The translations under genes were made by a program, and so were the position numbers. Below, piece after piece: positions 1-9,175 of a stretch of DNA of 64,000 nt (its first letter is position 1; each line of letters opens with the position of its first letter). Origin of the DNA: Bathymodiolus brooksi (taxonomy: Eukaryota; Mollusca; Bivalvia; Mytilida; Modiolidae); contig OY804579.1 in the NCBI GenBank assembly GCA_963680875.1, positions 16,755,506-16,819,505 on the forward strand. Reading direction: 5' to 3'. The notes under the pieces were generated by a model that was not told the origin of the DNA, did no database searches, and worked only from the letters and a program-made list of their open reading frames with translations.

Positions 1-1019
1 TAATTAACAGACCTTAGTGACCACGAGTTTGGCTATCCTGTTTAGACCTGGTGATTTATTGATTAATTAACAGACCTTAGTGACCACGAGTTTGGCTATC
101 CTGTTTAGACCTGTTGATTTATTGATTAATTAACAGACCTTAGTGACCACGAGTTTGGCTATCCTGTTTAGACCTGGTGATTTATTGATTAATTAACAGA
201 CCTTAGTGACCACGAGATTGGCTATCCTGTTTAGACCTGGTGATTTATTGATTGATTAACAGACCTTAGTGACCACGAGTTTGGCTATCCTGTTTAGACC
301 TGTTGATTTATTGATTAATTAACAGACCTTAGTGACCACGAGTTTGGCTATCCTGTTTAGACCTGGTGATTTATTGATTAATTAACAGACCTTAGTGACC
401 ACGAGTTTGGCTATCCTGTTTAGACGTGGTGATTTATTGATTAATTAACAGACCTTAGTGACCACGAGTTTGGCTATCCTGTTTAGACGTGGTGATTTAT
501 TGATTAATTAACAGACCTTAGTGACCACGAGTTTGGCTATCCTGTTTAGACCTGGTGATTTATTGATTAATTAACAGACCTTAGTGACCACGAGTTTGGC
601 TATCCTGTTTAGACCTGTTGATTTATTGATTAATTAACAGACCTTAGTGACCACGAGTTTGGCTATCCTGTTTAGACCTGGTGATTTATTGATTAATTAA
701 CAGACCTTAGTGACCACGAGATTGGCTATCTCCTGTTTAGACGTGGTGATTTATTAATTAATTAACAGACCTTAGTGACCACGAGTTTGGCTATCCTGTT
801 TAGACCTGTTGATTTATTGATTAATTAACAGACCTTAGTGACCACGAGTTTGGCTATCCTGTTTAGACCTGGTGATTTATTGATTAATTAACAGACCTTA
901 GTGACCACGAGTTTGGCTATCTCCTGTTTAGACCTGGTGATTTATTGATTAATTAACAGACCTTAGTGACCACGAGTTTGGCTATCCTGTCTTAGTGACC
1001 ACGAATTTGGCTATCTCCT
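1..1019. repeat. 63-bp tandem array, about 16 copies
   Basis: The unit is 63 bp long, shown by repeat starts at 1, 64 and so on, and includes the words CAGACCTTAGTGACCACGAG and TTTGGCTATCCTGTTTAGAC. Copies differ by a few point changes (GGTGATT or GTTGATT, CCTGG or CGTGG) and by a 2-bp insertion in some (TATCTCCTG). The right end runs into a copy of dispersed repeat D1, which begins with the same TTTGGCTATC word. The array continues off the left edge of the window and lies in an intron of the VWA gene. Confidence 0.97.
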
Positions 1020-1135
1020 GTTTAGACCCTTTGCTTTTATTGCTCAAAATACTTTTAAATCATTTGACTTTCCAATCTTTCGATTTTGAGCGTGAAGGTT
1101 ATTCCATAAACGTGTCGTTCGCATTAAAAAATAAA
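985..1135 (+). repeat. dispersed repeat D1, copy 1
   Basis: This stretch matches 33321-33485 and 32965-33120 over their length, including TTTGGCTATC, a TTTCCAATNTTTCGAT core, GAAGGTTATTCC and an ACGTGTCGT-CGCA segment. It is a mussel-type dispersed repeat of unknown class. It directly abuts the 63-bp array and shares its first about 25 bp with the array unit. Confidence 0.8.
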
Positions 1136-1399
1136 ATCAAGCAAAACATTTAATAATCTATTTCAATATCACCGTTTCATCTGCCATGCTGCCTTGTTGT
1201 CTCGTATTGGATTAGGCTGAATACTCATAACGTGACTTTATACAACAATCAATCAAGCAGTTTAAATGTGTTTACCCTTTTACGTTAACCAGAAAAAAAG
1301 TGAAAATCTTTCGTTGTTGGTAACTAATGTTTCCTATTGTATTTACATGTATGCTGAAGTTATTGTTATATCAGTTTCTTTTGTTCTTAATATATGCAG

Positions 1400-1584
1400 T
1401 CATGCAGCTGATAAAGCTCACCGAGCAGGAATAACAGTTTTCTCCATTGGTGTCGGTGGCAAAATACAACGGCAAACGCTAAATACAATAGCATCAAATC
1501 CGGACTGTACCCATGTCTTCAGCGTAGCTTCCTATACAGAAATAAAAGCCATCAAAGAAGAAATTCAGAAAAGCTCTTGTCAAG
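1400..1584 (+). CDS. exon: C-terminal part of a von Willebrand factor A domain
   Basis: The exon is bounded by an acceptor ending TATATGCAG at 1399 and a donor CAAG|GTGAGC at 1585. It is read in the frame that gives AHRAGITVFSIGVGG, the conserved late beta-strand of VWA domains, followed by an I-A-S-x-P stretch, HVFSV and a closing helix that ends at a cysteine, as VWA domains do. An alternative acceptor 8 bp downstream (ending 1407) is possible. The reading frame stays open for some distance outside these sites on both sides, but that extra peptide is intron read-through. VWA domains in extracellular matrix proteins mediate protein contacts, often with divalent metal; the metal-site (MIDAS) residues lie in upstream exons that are not present here. 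The exon ends in phase 1, which fits the exon at 3837. Confidence 0.85.
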
Positions 1585-1804
1585 GTGAGCAACTAATTAA
1601 TACTACTATCATTGTCAGTATTATCTTATTATCTCCCCTGGTGGGAAAATGTAAAGAGGGGAATACGGAATGTACTACATGTACACAAATACTTTCCAAT
1701 AAAGGGTCGGCCCAGATACAAATACACCATTACTACTACTGACAAGAAGACAATAAGAACATACAAAAAGCCCAAAGGTTTTCCTAAAATACGGATTAAA
1801 ACCA

Positions 1805-1935
1805 AATTGTAGTTTTATAGATCGTTGTTTCTCATTTTGTCCTTTTTCTTTTTCTTTTTGTGCATTGTGTTGTCTGTTCTTCGATTTACGGATTCTGATT
1901 ACCTCCCTTTGGTATCTTCAAACTCTTTTGTTATG
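1805..1935 (+). repeat. dispersed repeat D2, copy
   Basis: It contains GATTTACGGATTCTGATTAC followed by CTCCCTTTGGTATCTTCAAA, words also found at 26445-26487 and, reverse-complemented, at 31420-31530, 32095-32215 and 34315-34510. This is a very common mussel-type repeat of unknown class. It lies in the intron after the VWA exon. Confidence 0.8.
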
Positions 1936-2764
1936 GTTCATGAGTTGTTTTTTTCTTCAGAATTCATGATGTTGTTTTGAGATAGCTACTATCACGAAAC
2001 ATGTTTTCAGATCTCTGATGGAAGTTTAGGGTTTCTTTCAAAATTGTGTTGTCATCATTGCTTTTTAAAGAAAAGTTTGAAAATACCAAATGGATAATCA
2101 GAACTTTTGCTTCCAAAATACTCCAGTAAGTAGACAATTTGTAATTAAGTGAATGATAAAGAAATACGATGATTTCGTGTTTTAATTGTACTGGTATGTT
2201 ACCCTTATTAGATAAAGCCACAAATTGCACAATTAGAAGATCAAAAGTTAAAAACCAAGGTTCGTTTTGTTGATACTAGACAACTTTCTTTAATTGTCAT
2301 TTCCACTGTATGTATTTCGTAAAAATCTTCAAAACATGTCATGCATGAAACAACACATCCAATCAGACCACTATAATGTAGATACAGTTCATCGTGTACA
2401 AGTACACAACTCCAATTCGAAGCGTTTCTTTAACCACAAGGCCTGTTTTTACTTCCGCTTTTAAATGGGATATCGTTTAGACCTATATTTATATGATATT
2501 TTCTGCAATCACCTTATGTTTTATTATGTTTATATGCCCCTTCGTGGGCCCTTTAATTTGGACCAATAAAATCTTATCTTACCTTATATTTTGACCCGAT
2601 GTCTGTTACACTGATGTCATATTGTGATTTGTTTGTACCGTCCTCTCTGATGGACATGACATCCTCATTTTTATGGAATGATTGAGGCACCATGAAGGTT
2701 AAATGGGAAATACTATCCTGAACTTTATTTGTTTGTACTTTCCCTTACAAGTTGATTCGGCCTT
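1936..2764. other. intronic stretch without recognised gene
   Basis: AT-rich intron sequence. Near 2530-2585 there is a CTTCGTGGGCCC word followed by GGACCAATAAA and ATCTTATCTTACCTTA, which looks like a fragment of another dispersed repeat. I see no exon with acceptable splice sites here. Confidence 0.5.
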
Positions 2765-3009
2765 ATGACAGATGCGGCCTTAGTTGATTCGGCCTTACGC
2801 AAATCCGGCCTTATATCAAATGGATGTTCCGGCCTTATCATATATTTATGCGGCTTACGGCAAATCCGGCCTTATATCAAATGGATGTTCCAGCCTTATC
2901 ATATATATATGCGGCCTACGGCAAATCCGGCCTTATATCAAATGGATGTTCCAGCCTTATCATATATTTATGCGGCCGACGGCAAATCCGGCCTTATATC
3001 AAATGGAAA
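2765..3009. repeat. 61-bp tandem repeat, about 4 copies
   Basis: The word TGGATGTTCC begins at 2821, 2882 and 2943, giving a 61-bp unit; a fourth partial copy ends near 3009. Each unit contains two CCGGCCTTAT-type words and a CATATATTTATGCGGC segment. Because 61 is not a multiple of three, the same short peptide appears in all three plus frames; those frames are repeat products, not genes. Confidence 0.95.
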
Positions 3010-3036
3010 AGAATAATTAAAAAAAAAATAAAAGTT

Positions 3037-3250
3037 TGATCAGGCAGATATTATCACAACTATCGGTGATAATCTGAACTGATTGATCAGGCAGATATTA
3101 TCCCAACAATAGGTAATAATCTGAACTGATTGATTATGCAGATATTATCACAACTATCGGTGATAATCTGAACTGATTGATTATGCAGATATTATCACTA
3201 CTATCGGTGATAATCTGAACTGATTGATTAGGCAGATATTATTCCAACTA
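3037..3250. repeat. 47-bp tandem repeat with a hairpin in each unit, about 4.5 copies
   Basis: TGATCAGGCAG begins at 3037 and again at 3084, giving a 47-bp unit. Inside each unit ATTATCAC and GTGATAAT form an 8-bp inverted pair separated by about 9 bases. Several point changes in the copies fall in the arms, and not all are matched by a change in the partner arm. Confidence 0.93.
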
Positions 3251-3329
3251 TCAGAATCCCCTCCTTTACCTGTACCATCTATGTACATCTTTAAACACAC
3301 GCATTACTTCTATCCCTATATTCGCCTTA

Positions 3330-3460
3330 CAAGACAATGTAGCATCAGGTTATGTGATTGAAAATGTAGTGTATCAGGCTGTGTGTTCGAATCCCGTCAA
3401 GGAAGATAAAAAATGTTAGCTCAAATATATAATTCTAACACTGTCGGATATATATTTCCA
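3330..3460 (+). mobile_element. SINE-3 copy, tRNA-headed
   Basis: It contains GTGTTCGAATCCCGTC, a pol III B-box, followed by GATAAAAAATGTTAGCTC and ATATAATTCTAACACTGT. The same order of words occurs at 57030-57150, so this is a dispersed tRNA-derived SINE rather than a functional tRNA. An upstream A-box is only weakly visible. Confidence 0.7.
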
Positions 3461-3504
3461 CTGAGGAAAGCTGCACAGACAGACGAACCGCCCGGAAAAT
3501 GGAA

Positions 3505-3765
3505 TAGGGTTAAGTGGTTAGGGTTATGGTGTTAAGCACCACTTTCAACAATATTTCAGCTATATAGTGGCGGTCAGTTTTATTGGAGTACCCGGAGAAA
3601 ACAACCGACCTGTCGTAAATCATTGACAAACTTTATCACATAATGTTGTATCGAGTACACATTGCCAGGAGCAGAATTCGAACTCACAACTTTAGTGGTG
3701 ATAGACACTGATTGCATATGTAGTTGTAAATCCAACTCCCATACGATCACGACCACGACGGCCCG
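3505..3765 (-). mobile_element. SINE-1 copy, minus orientation
   Basis: On the plus strand it starts with the reverse-complemented tail (GTTAAGCACCACTTTCAACAATATTTCAGC), shows the GGAGTACCCGGAGAAAAC block, and ends in a reversed tRNA-like head with AATTCGAACTC. The same layout is found at 20414-20667, 37585-37800 and, in plus orientation, 62800-63060. It lies in the intron between the VWA exon and the exon at 3837. Confidence 0.85.
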
Positions 3766-3836
3766 GGGAAAATATATATAGTTTGTCGAGAGAAAGATTA
3801 ATTCATTATATATTACTTATTTACATATAATTACAG

Positions 3837-3928
3837 CACCAGTATATATAGATCATGCATTTTGTTGCAAAATAGGAGACTGTCCTGCTTTTGCTCATAA
3901 TACAAAGAAAGGTGGAGTTACACTTGAG
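3837..3928 (+). CDS. exon: cysteine-containing linker after the VWA domain
   Basis: The acceptor is ATAATTACAG ending at 3836 and the donor is GAG|GTAATA at 3929. Entered in phase 1 from the VWA exon, it reads about 31 residues including HAFCCKIGDCPAFAH, with three cysteines, and leaves in phase 0. A second possible donor at 3912 (AAAG|GTGGAG) would leave in phase 1, but the next exon at 7813 hits a stop at once in that phase, so the later donor is preferred. I do not recognise this short segment as a named domain. It probably forms part of the cysteine-bearing region between the VWA and chitin-binding parts. Its assignment as an exon depends on phase agreement and on the open frame. Confidence 0.6.
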
Positions 3929-4157
3929 GTAATATAAGCAATAATAAAAACATATATATCTAATTTAGCACACAGATACGCTCCCGGAATAACATTCATC
4001 AGGTACGCTTCAAGTCAAAAGACTGGCAAGACAAATAATTTTAAAACTTTGGCAACTTTAGAAAACTAAAGGGCTTAAACGTCATAGCCAAATCGGCTAA
4101 CTTATGTTTTGGAATTTGGTATATCATAACAAGCAAAATATTATATTTTGTGTTGCT

Positions 4158-6390
4158 CGAATAACTAGTAACCTTGTGTTAATAAAGACGTAGATATCTG
4201 ACTTAGTCCGTCTTGTGTTAATAAAGACGTAGATATCTGACTTAGTCTGCCTTGTTTTAATAAAGACGTAGATATCTGACTTAGTCCGTCTTGTGTTAAT
4301 AAAGACGTAGATATCTGACTTAGTCCGTCTTGTGTTAATAAAGACGTAGATATCTGACTTAGTCCGCCTTGTGTTAATAAAGACGTAGATATCTGACTTA
4401 GTCTGCCTTGTGTTAATAAAGACGTAGATATCTGACTTAGTCTGCCTTGTGTTAATAAAGACGTAGATATCTGACTTAGTCTGCCTTGTGTTAATAAAGA
4501 CGTAGATATATGACTTAGTCCGCCATATGTTAATAAAGACGTAGATATCTGACTTAGTCCGCCTTGTGTTAATAAAGACATAGATATCTGACTTAGTCCG
4601 CCTTGTGTTAATAAAGATGTAGATATCTGACTTAGTCTGCCTTGTGTTAATAAAGACGTAGATATGTGACTTAGTCTGCCTTGTGTTAATAAAGACGTAG
4701 ATATCTGACTTAGTCCGCCTTGTGTTAATAAAGACGTAGATATCTCACTTAGTTCACCTTGTGTTAATAAAGACGTAGATATCTGACTTAGTCTGCCTTG
4801 TGTTAATAAAGACGTAGATATCTGACTTAGTCTGCCTTGTGTTAATAAAGATGTAGATATCTGACTTAGTCTGCCTTGTGTTAATAAAGACGTAGATATC
4901 TGACTTAGTCCGTCTTGTGTTAATAAAGACGTAGATATCTGACTTAGTCTGCCTTGTGTTAATAGAGACGTAGAAATCCGACAGTCCACCTTGTGTTAAT
5001 AAAGACGTAGATATCTGTCTTAGTCTGCCTTGTGTTAATAGAGACGTAGATATCTGCCAGTCCGCCTTGTGTTACTAAAGACGTAGATTTCTGACTTAGT
5101 CCGCCTTGTGTTAATAGAAACGTAGATATCTGACTTAGTTCGCCTTGTGTCAATAAAGACATAGATATCTCACTTAGTTCGCCTTGTGTTAATAAAGGGG
5201 TAGATATCTGACTTAGTCCGCCTTGTGTTAATAGAGACGTAGATATCTGACTTAGTCGCCTTGTGTTAATAAAGACGTAGATATCTGACTTAGTCGCCTT
5301 GTGTTAATAAAGACGTAGATATCTGACTTAGTCCGCCTTGTGTTAATAAAGACATGGATATCTGACTTAGTCCGCCTTGTGTTAATAAAGACATAGATAT
5401 CTGACTTAGTCCGTCTTGTGCTAATAAAGACGTAGATATCTGACTTAGTCCCTCTTGTGTTAATAAAGACGTAGATATCTGACTTAGTCCGCCTTGTGTT
5501 AATAAAGACGTAGATATTTGACTTAGTCGGCCTTGTGTTAATAAAGACGTAGATATGTGACTTAGTCCGTCTTGTGTTAATAAAGACATAGATATCTGAC
5601 TTAGTCCGCCTTATGTTAATAAAAACGTAGATATCTGACTTAGTCCGTCTTGTGTTAATAAAGACATAGATATCTGACTTAGTCTGTCTTGTGTTAATAA
5701 AGACGTAGATATCTGACTTAGTCCGTCTTGTTTTAATAAAGACGTAGATATCTGACTTAGTCCGCCTTGTGTTAATAAAGACATAGATATCTGACTTAGT
5801 CCGCTTTATGTTAATAAAGACATAGATATCTGACTTAGTCCGTCTTGTGTTAATAAAAAGGTAGATATCTGACTTAGTCCGCCTTGTGTTAATAAAGACA
5901 TAGATATCTGACTTAGTCCGCTTTATGTTAATAAAGACATAGATATCTGACTTAGTCCCTCTTGTGTTAATAAAGACGTAGATATCTGACTTAGTCCGCC
6001 TTGTGTTAATAAAGACGTAGATATGTGACTTAGTCGGCCTTGTGTTAATAAAGACGTAGATATGTGACTTAGTCCGTCTTGTGTTAATAAAGACATAGAT
6101 ATCTGACTTAGTCCGTCTTGTGTTAATAAAGACGTAGATATCTGACTTAGTCCGTCTTGTGTTAATAAAGACGTAGATATCTGACTTAGTCCGCCTTGTG
6201 TTAATAAAGACATAGATATCTGACTTAGTCCGCTTTATGTTAATAAAGACATAGATATCTGACTTAGTCCGCTTTATGTTAATAAAGACATAGATATCTG
6301 ACTTAGTCTGCTTTATGTTAATAAAGACGTAGATATCTGACTTAGTCCGTCTTGTGTTAATAAAGACATAGATATCTGACTTAGTCCGCA
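4158..6390. repeat. 39-bp minisatellite array, about 57 copies
   Basis: The unit, seen for example from 4202 to 4240, is 39 bp long and carries TTAATAAAGACGTAGATATC and TGACTTAGTCCG. As 39 bp equals 13 codons and two minus-strand frames have no stop in the unit, long minus-strand frames with 13-residue repeats appear (for example SDIYVFINTRRTK and QISTSLLTQGRLS). The array sits in an intron between exons 3837 and 7813, has no splice context, and I treat it as noncoding. The reverse complement of the unit matches the 3' part of dispersed repeat D1 (ACTAA..GATATCTACGT.TTTATTA). Confidence 0.97.
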
Positions 6391-6574
6391 CAACACGATT
6401 CTTTATTGCCATTCATCGTACGGTCAAAAGTTTAGTATTGAGGAAAAAACAAGCATTATACGTGTGTCGTCATTATAAATATTGGGAGTTGTTCATAATG
6501 TACCAAAAGCGTAATCAGAACCCATAGATCGAAAGACAGAGTGGCCAAAAATAAGAACCGAACGACAAGCAATG

Positions 6575-7280
6575 GTCGACGAATCCGGGTCGTTTCGTCC
6601 CGATTACCTGTTCGCCCCGGGTTGATTCGGAAAGTGAGTCGATTCGCCCCACTTTATCGCTATTATATTATAATAGATGAAGTCTTTTTCGAATTTTTTG
6701 GTAATTATTTATTTATTAGTTGTATGCAAAAAAAATAATAATTCATTCATTTTGGTCTACTTTAATTATTTATTTATTAGTTGTATACAAAAAAAATAAT
6801 AATTCATTCATTTTGGTCTACTTTTGCCAAAGATCTCAGGCGAAACTTTTCTTGCAAATTACAAAAAACCACACAAGAACAGTAAAAAGGTTGTTTTTTT
6901 TGTACCAACGCAAAAGTGCATGAAATGACTAAGATGCTGTACAAGTGCGCAAATAACCTCTGTTTTAATGAATTACGCATCAAATGCTAAAATAGTATAA
7001 ATTTAATCAGATGTCAAACCCTGGTCAAACAAAGAGTGAAGCATAATATTAAACACGTCAAGAAAGCATGTTAATTATGAGGAAGACAGAAATAAAGTAT
7101 CCATGAACAAGCCTTACAACATCCAAAATACGAACATTTGCAATGGTATTTTCCATATTTCATTTTTTAAAGCACTATTAATAAATGAGGGCGAAACGAC
7201 CCGGGGCGAACGGGAATAGGGGCGAAACGACTCAGGGGGCGAACGGGATTCGGGGCGAAACGACCCGGTACCTGGTCGAC
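6575..7280. mobile_element. inverted-repeat (MITE-like) element
   Basis: The left end reads GTCGAC then CGGGTCGTTTCGTCCCGA and GTTCGCCCCGGG; the right end, reverse-complemented, reads GTCGAC then CGGGTCGTTTCGCCCCGA and CCGTTCGCCCC. The arms are about 85 bp and imperfect, and each has internal GGGCGAA-type subrepeats. The interior has no transposase. It contains a 62-bp tandem duplication (6702 and 6764) with an AATAATAATTCATTCATTTT word. I could not define target-site duplications. It is intronic. Confidence 0.65.
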
Positions 7281-7447
7281 AAAACACAACACACAAAACT
7301 AATGATTCAGAAATACGAACACAGTTAATATAATAGCCTGGGATGAGATACAGTTGGTTTATTAAACATATTGTTGGTGGCTTTGGGCTTTCATTGTCAT
7401 ATACCCGGTATCCTAATATTCCATTCATACCTGCTTTGTATTTGTAG

Positions 7448-7543
7448 TCTAGCATGACTTGTGGAGCAGCAAGCATATATACTGTGTGTTACAATCCTTA
7501 TCCTAGCCAGCCATTTTGTAACATGACCTACAGGGGTCAATAA
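7448..7543 (+). pseudogene. decayed duplicate of the exon at 7813
   Basis: From the shared TGTATTTGTAG acceptor through about 80 bp, this stretch matches the start of the true exon 365 bp downstream. In the same phase it reads S-S-M-T-C-G-A-A-S-I-Y-T, then N-P-Y-P-S-Q-P-F, but it diverges after that point and meets an in-frame TAA at 7541. No donor follows the homologous part. It is best read as a partial tandem exon duplication that lost its 3' half. Inclusion in the mRNA would truncate the protein before its chitin-binding domains. Confidence 0.75.
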
Positions 7544-7812
7544 TTCCATGGTATAATTGTTTTATGACTTACGGACGATTTTTGTTGGGTTTTTTTTTGT
7601 ATTCCGAGTTGTATTTGTAACAAGACTTGACAGTGATTTCCTGCTAAATGCAAAATAAGGGACTTGTGGAACAAACATAATATATTATATGCATGCATTC
7701 AATATCCAATACCATAATGATTCCTTTGCTTTGTGTCTATGTGTAATGTTGGAAAGTCTCTCATGTTCATTTACATCCACATCCTTTCTTACTAACGGAC
7801 TTGTATTTGTAG

Positions 7813-8050
7813 TCTAACATGACGTGTGGTGCAGCAAACATATACACTGCGTTTAGTAATCCTTATCCCAGTCAGTCATTCTATGAAGCATCATCAACAG
7901 TATCGTCCGGTAACCCTGGTGTAATGTTCGTTAATAGCTCTTATGATAGAACTCTCTTTATTAACTTGGTTGACGCTTTGAAGAATAATGGCGGCAGTGG
8001 TGACTGCCAGATTTGTATAAACACAAAAGATGGCGACCACAGAGATCATG
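7813..8050 (+). CDS. exon: extracellular linker segment of the VWA/chitin-binding gene
   Basis: The acceptor is TTGTATTTGTAG ending at 7812 and the donor is CATG|GTAAGT at 8051, a near-perfect match to consensus. Only phase 0 is open; the other two phases stop within the first nine bases. It encodes about 79 residues including NMTCGAANIYTAF, PYPSQSFYEASS and GDCQICINTKDGDH, with three cysteines and N-glycosylation-type motifs at NMT and NSS. It leaves in phase 1. I do not recognise a named domain. Its position between the VWA and chitin-binding parts fits the cysteine-bearing linker of such matrix proteins. The first 80 bp is also present as a broken copy upstream. Confidence 0.78.
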
Positions 8051-8594
8051 GTAAGTTAGTTGGTTTTAGTTGTTTTTATGTGGACCGAATCATTATTATC
8101 TTGAATGTCGCTATATTTTAATGAGATTTTTTTTAATGTTATTTTTTATATATTGTTTTAGTATTTCACAAGCATATAGTGAAGTTTTATAAACATCATC
8201 TTGAGCACATTAAATATTTTTTCAAATGCCATTTAATGTTTAGAAGGTTTTCTTTAAAATTGTTTTCACCTTTGTTTGGTCGCTGGAGATTTAATTCCGC
8301 CACATTTTTGTCTGTGTTAATAAGACCTTAAAACAATATTCAAATGGGATAACATTATCAGGATACATTCATAGTGTGTTTTGTATAAGACTTTGTATCA
8401 GTTCGAGCCTGTTGTGTGAACCAGTATCACTACTAGTCGTCGTGATAGCGACGAGTTGTGATGCGGAACTGATGAAATGGTAAAGTCTTCATATTTCTTT
8501 ATCAATTAATTTATCAATTTCGTGTCAATTATTAGAATAAACTATTCTACGTTTCAAGCACACTAATTAATCTTATTAAATTATTTTTTTTCAG

Positions 8595-8648
8595 AAATTA
8601 AATGCTATCAGAATGGGGTAGAAGTTGTATGTCCAGATAACTGTGAAG
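8595..8648 (+). CDS. short exon: cysteine-rich linker
   Basis: A 54-bp exon bounded by a strong acceptor (TTTTTTTTCAG ending at 8594) and a GAAG|GTACGA donor at 8649. In phase 1 it reads EIKCYQNGVEVVCPDNCE, with three cysteines in 18 residues, and both ends are phase 1. It sits 544 bp after the previous exon. The phase and cysteine content fit with the end of the linker before the chitin-binding exon at 12870. Confidence 0.72.
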
Positions 8649-8806
8649 GTACGAAAATATTGCAACTTTCAAAATTATATTATATTTCTACCTAGCAAGT
8701 GAAATTCAAATGCCAAAACCAGCATATAGCCATTGCCTGCCATGCATGGAGCTGATGATGTTTAGATTTCTAAAGTTTGGATGCTTTAAAGTGCAAAGCG
8801 ATTACC

Positions 8807-9175
8807 GATAAGGATATTATAGATAAGGATATTATAGATAAGGATATTATAGATAAGGATATTACCGATAAGGATATTATAGATAGGGATATTATAGATA
8901 AGGATATTATAGATAAGGATATTACCGATAAGGATATTATAGATAAGGATATTATAGATAAGGATATTATAGATAAGGATATTATAGATAAGGATATTAC
9001 CGATAAGGATATTATAGATAAGGATATTATAGATAAGGATATTATAGATAAGGATATTATAGATAAGGATATTACCGATAAGGATATTATAGATAAGGAT
9101 ATTATAGATAAGGATATTATAGATAAGGATATCATAGATAAGGATATTATAGATAAGGATATTATACGCACTATA
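8807..9175. repeat. 15-bp minisatellite, about 24 copies, with a regular variant
   Basis: The unit is GATAAGGATATTATA. A variant ending in ACC occurs at 8804, 8864, 8924, 8999 and 9074, spaced 60, 60, 75 and 75 bp, that is every four or five units. As 15 bp is five codons, long frames of DKDII repeats appear on the plus strand and similar ones on the minus strand; they have no start context or splice sites to make them genes. It lies in the intron before the terminal exon. Confidence 0.97.

Noticed and set aside
1266..1742. A 158-codon single-exon gene
   Set aside because: Only 1400-1584 is exon-like; the acceptor and donor fall inside, and residues outside have no VWA similarity.
4165..6412. 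Long minus-strand frames with 13-residue repeats
   Set aside because: The 39-bp unit equals 13 codons with no stop in two frames, so long frames arise by periodicity. The region is within an intron and has no start, splice or codon evidence.
7114..7476. A 120-codon minus-strand gene
   Set aside because: It is antisense to an inverted-repeat arm and the decayed exon copy; no domain is visible.
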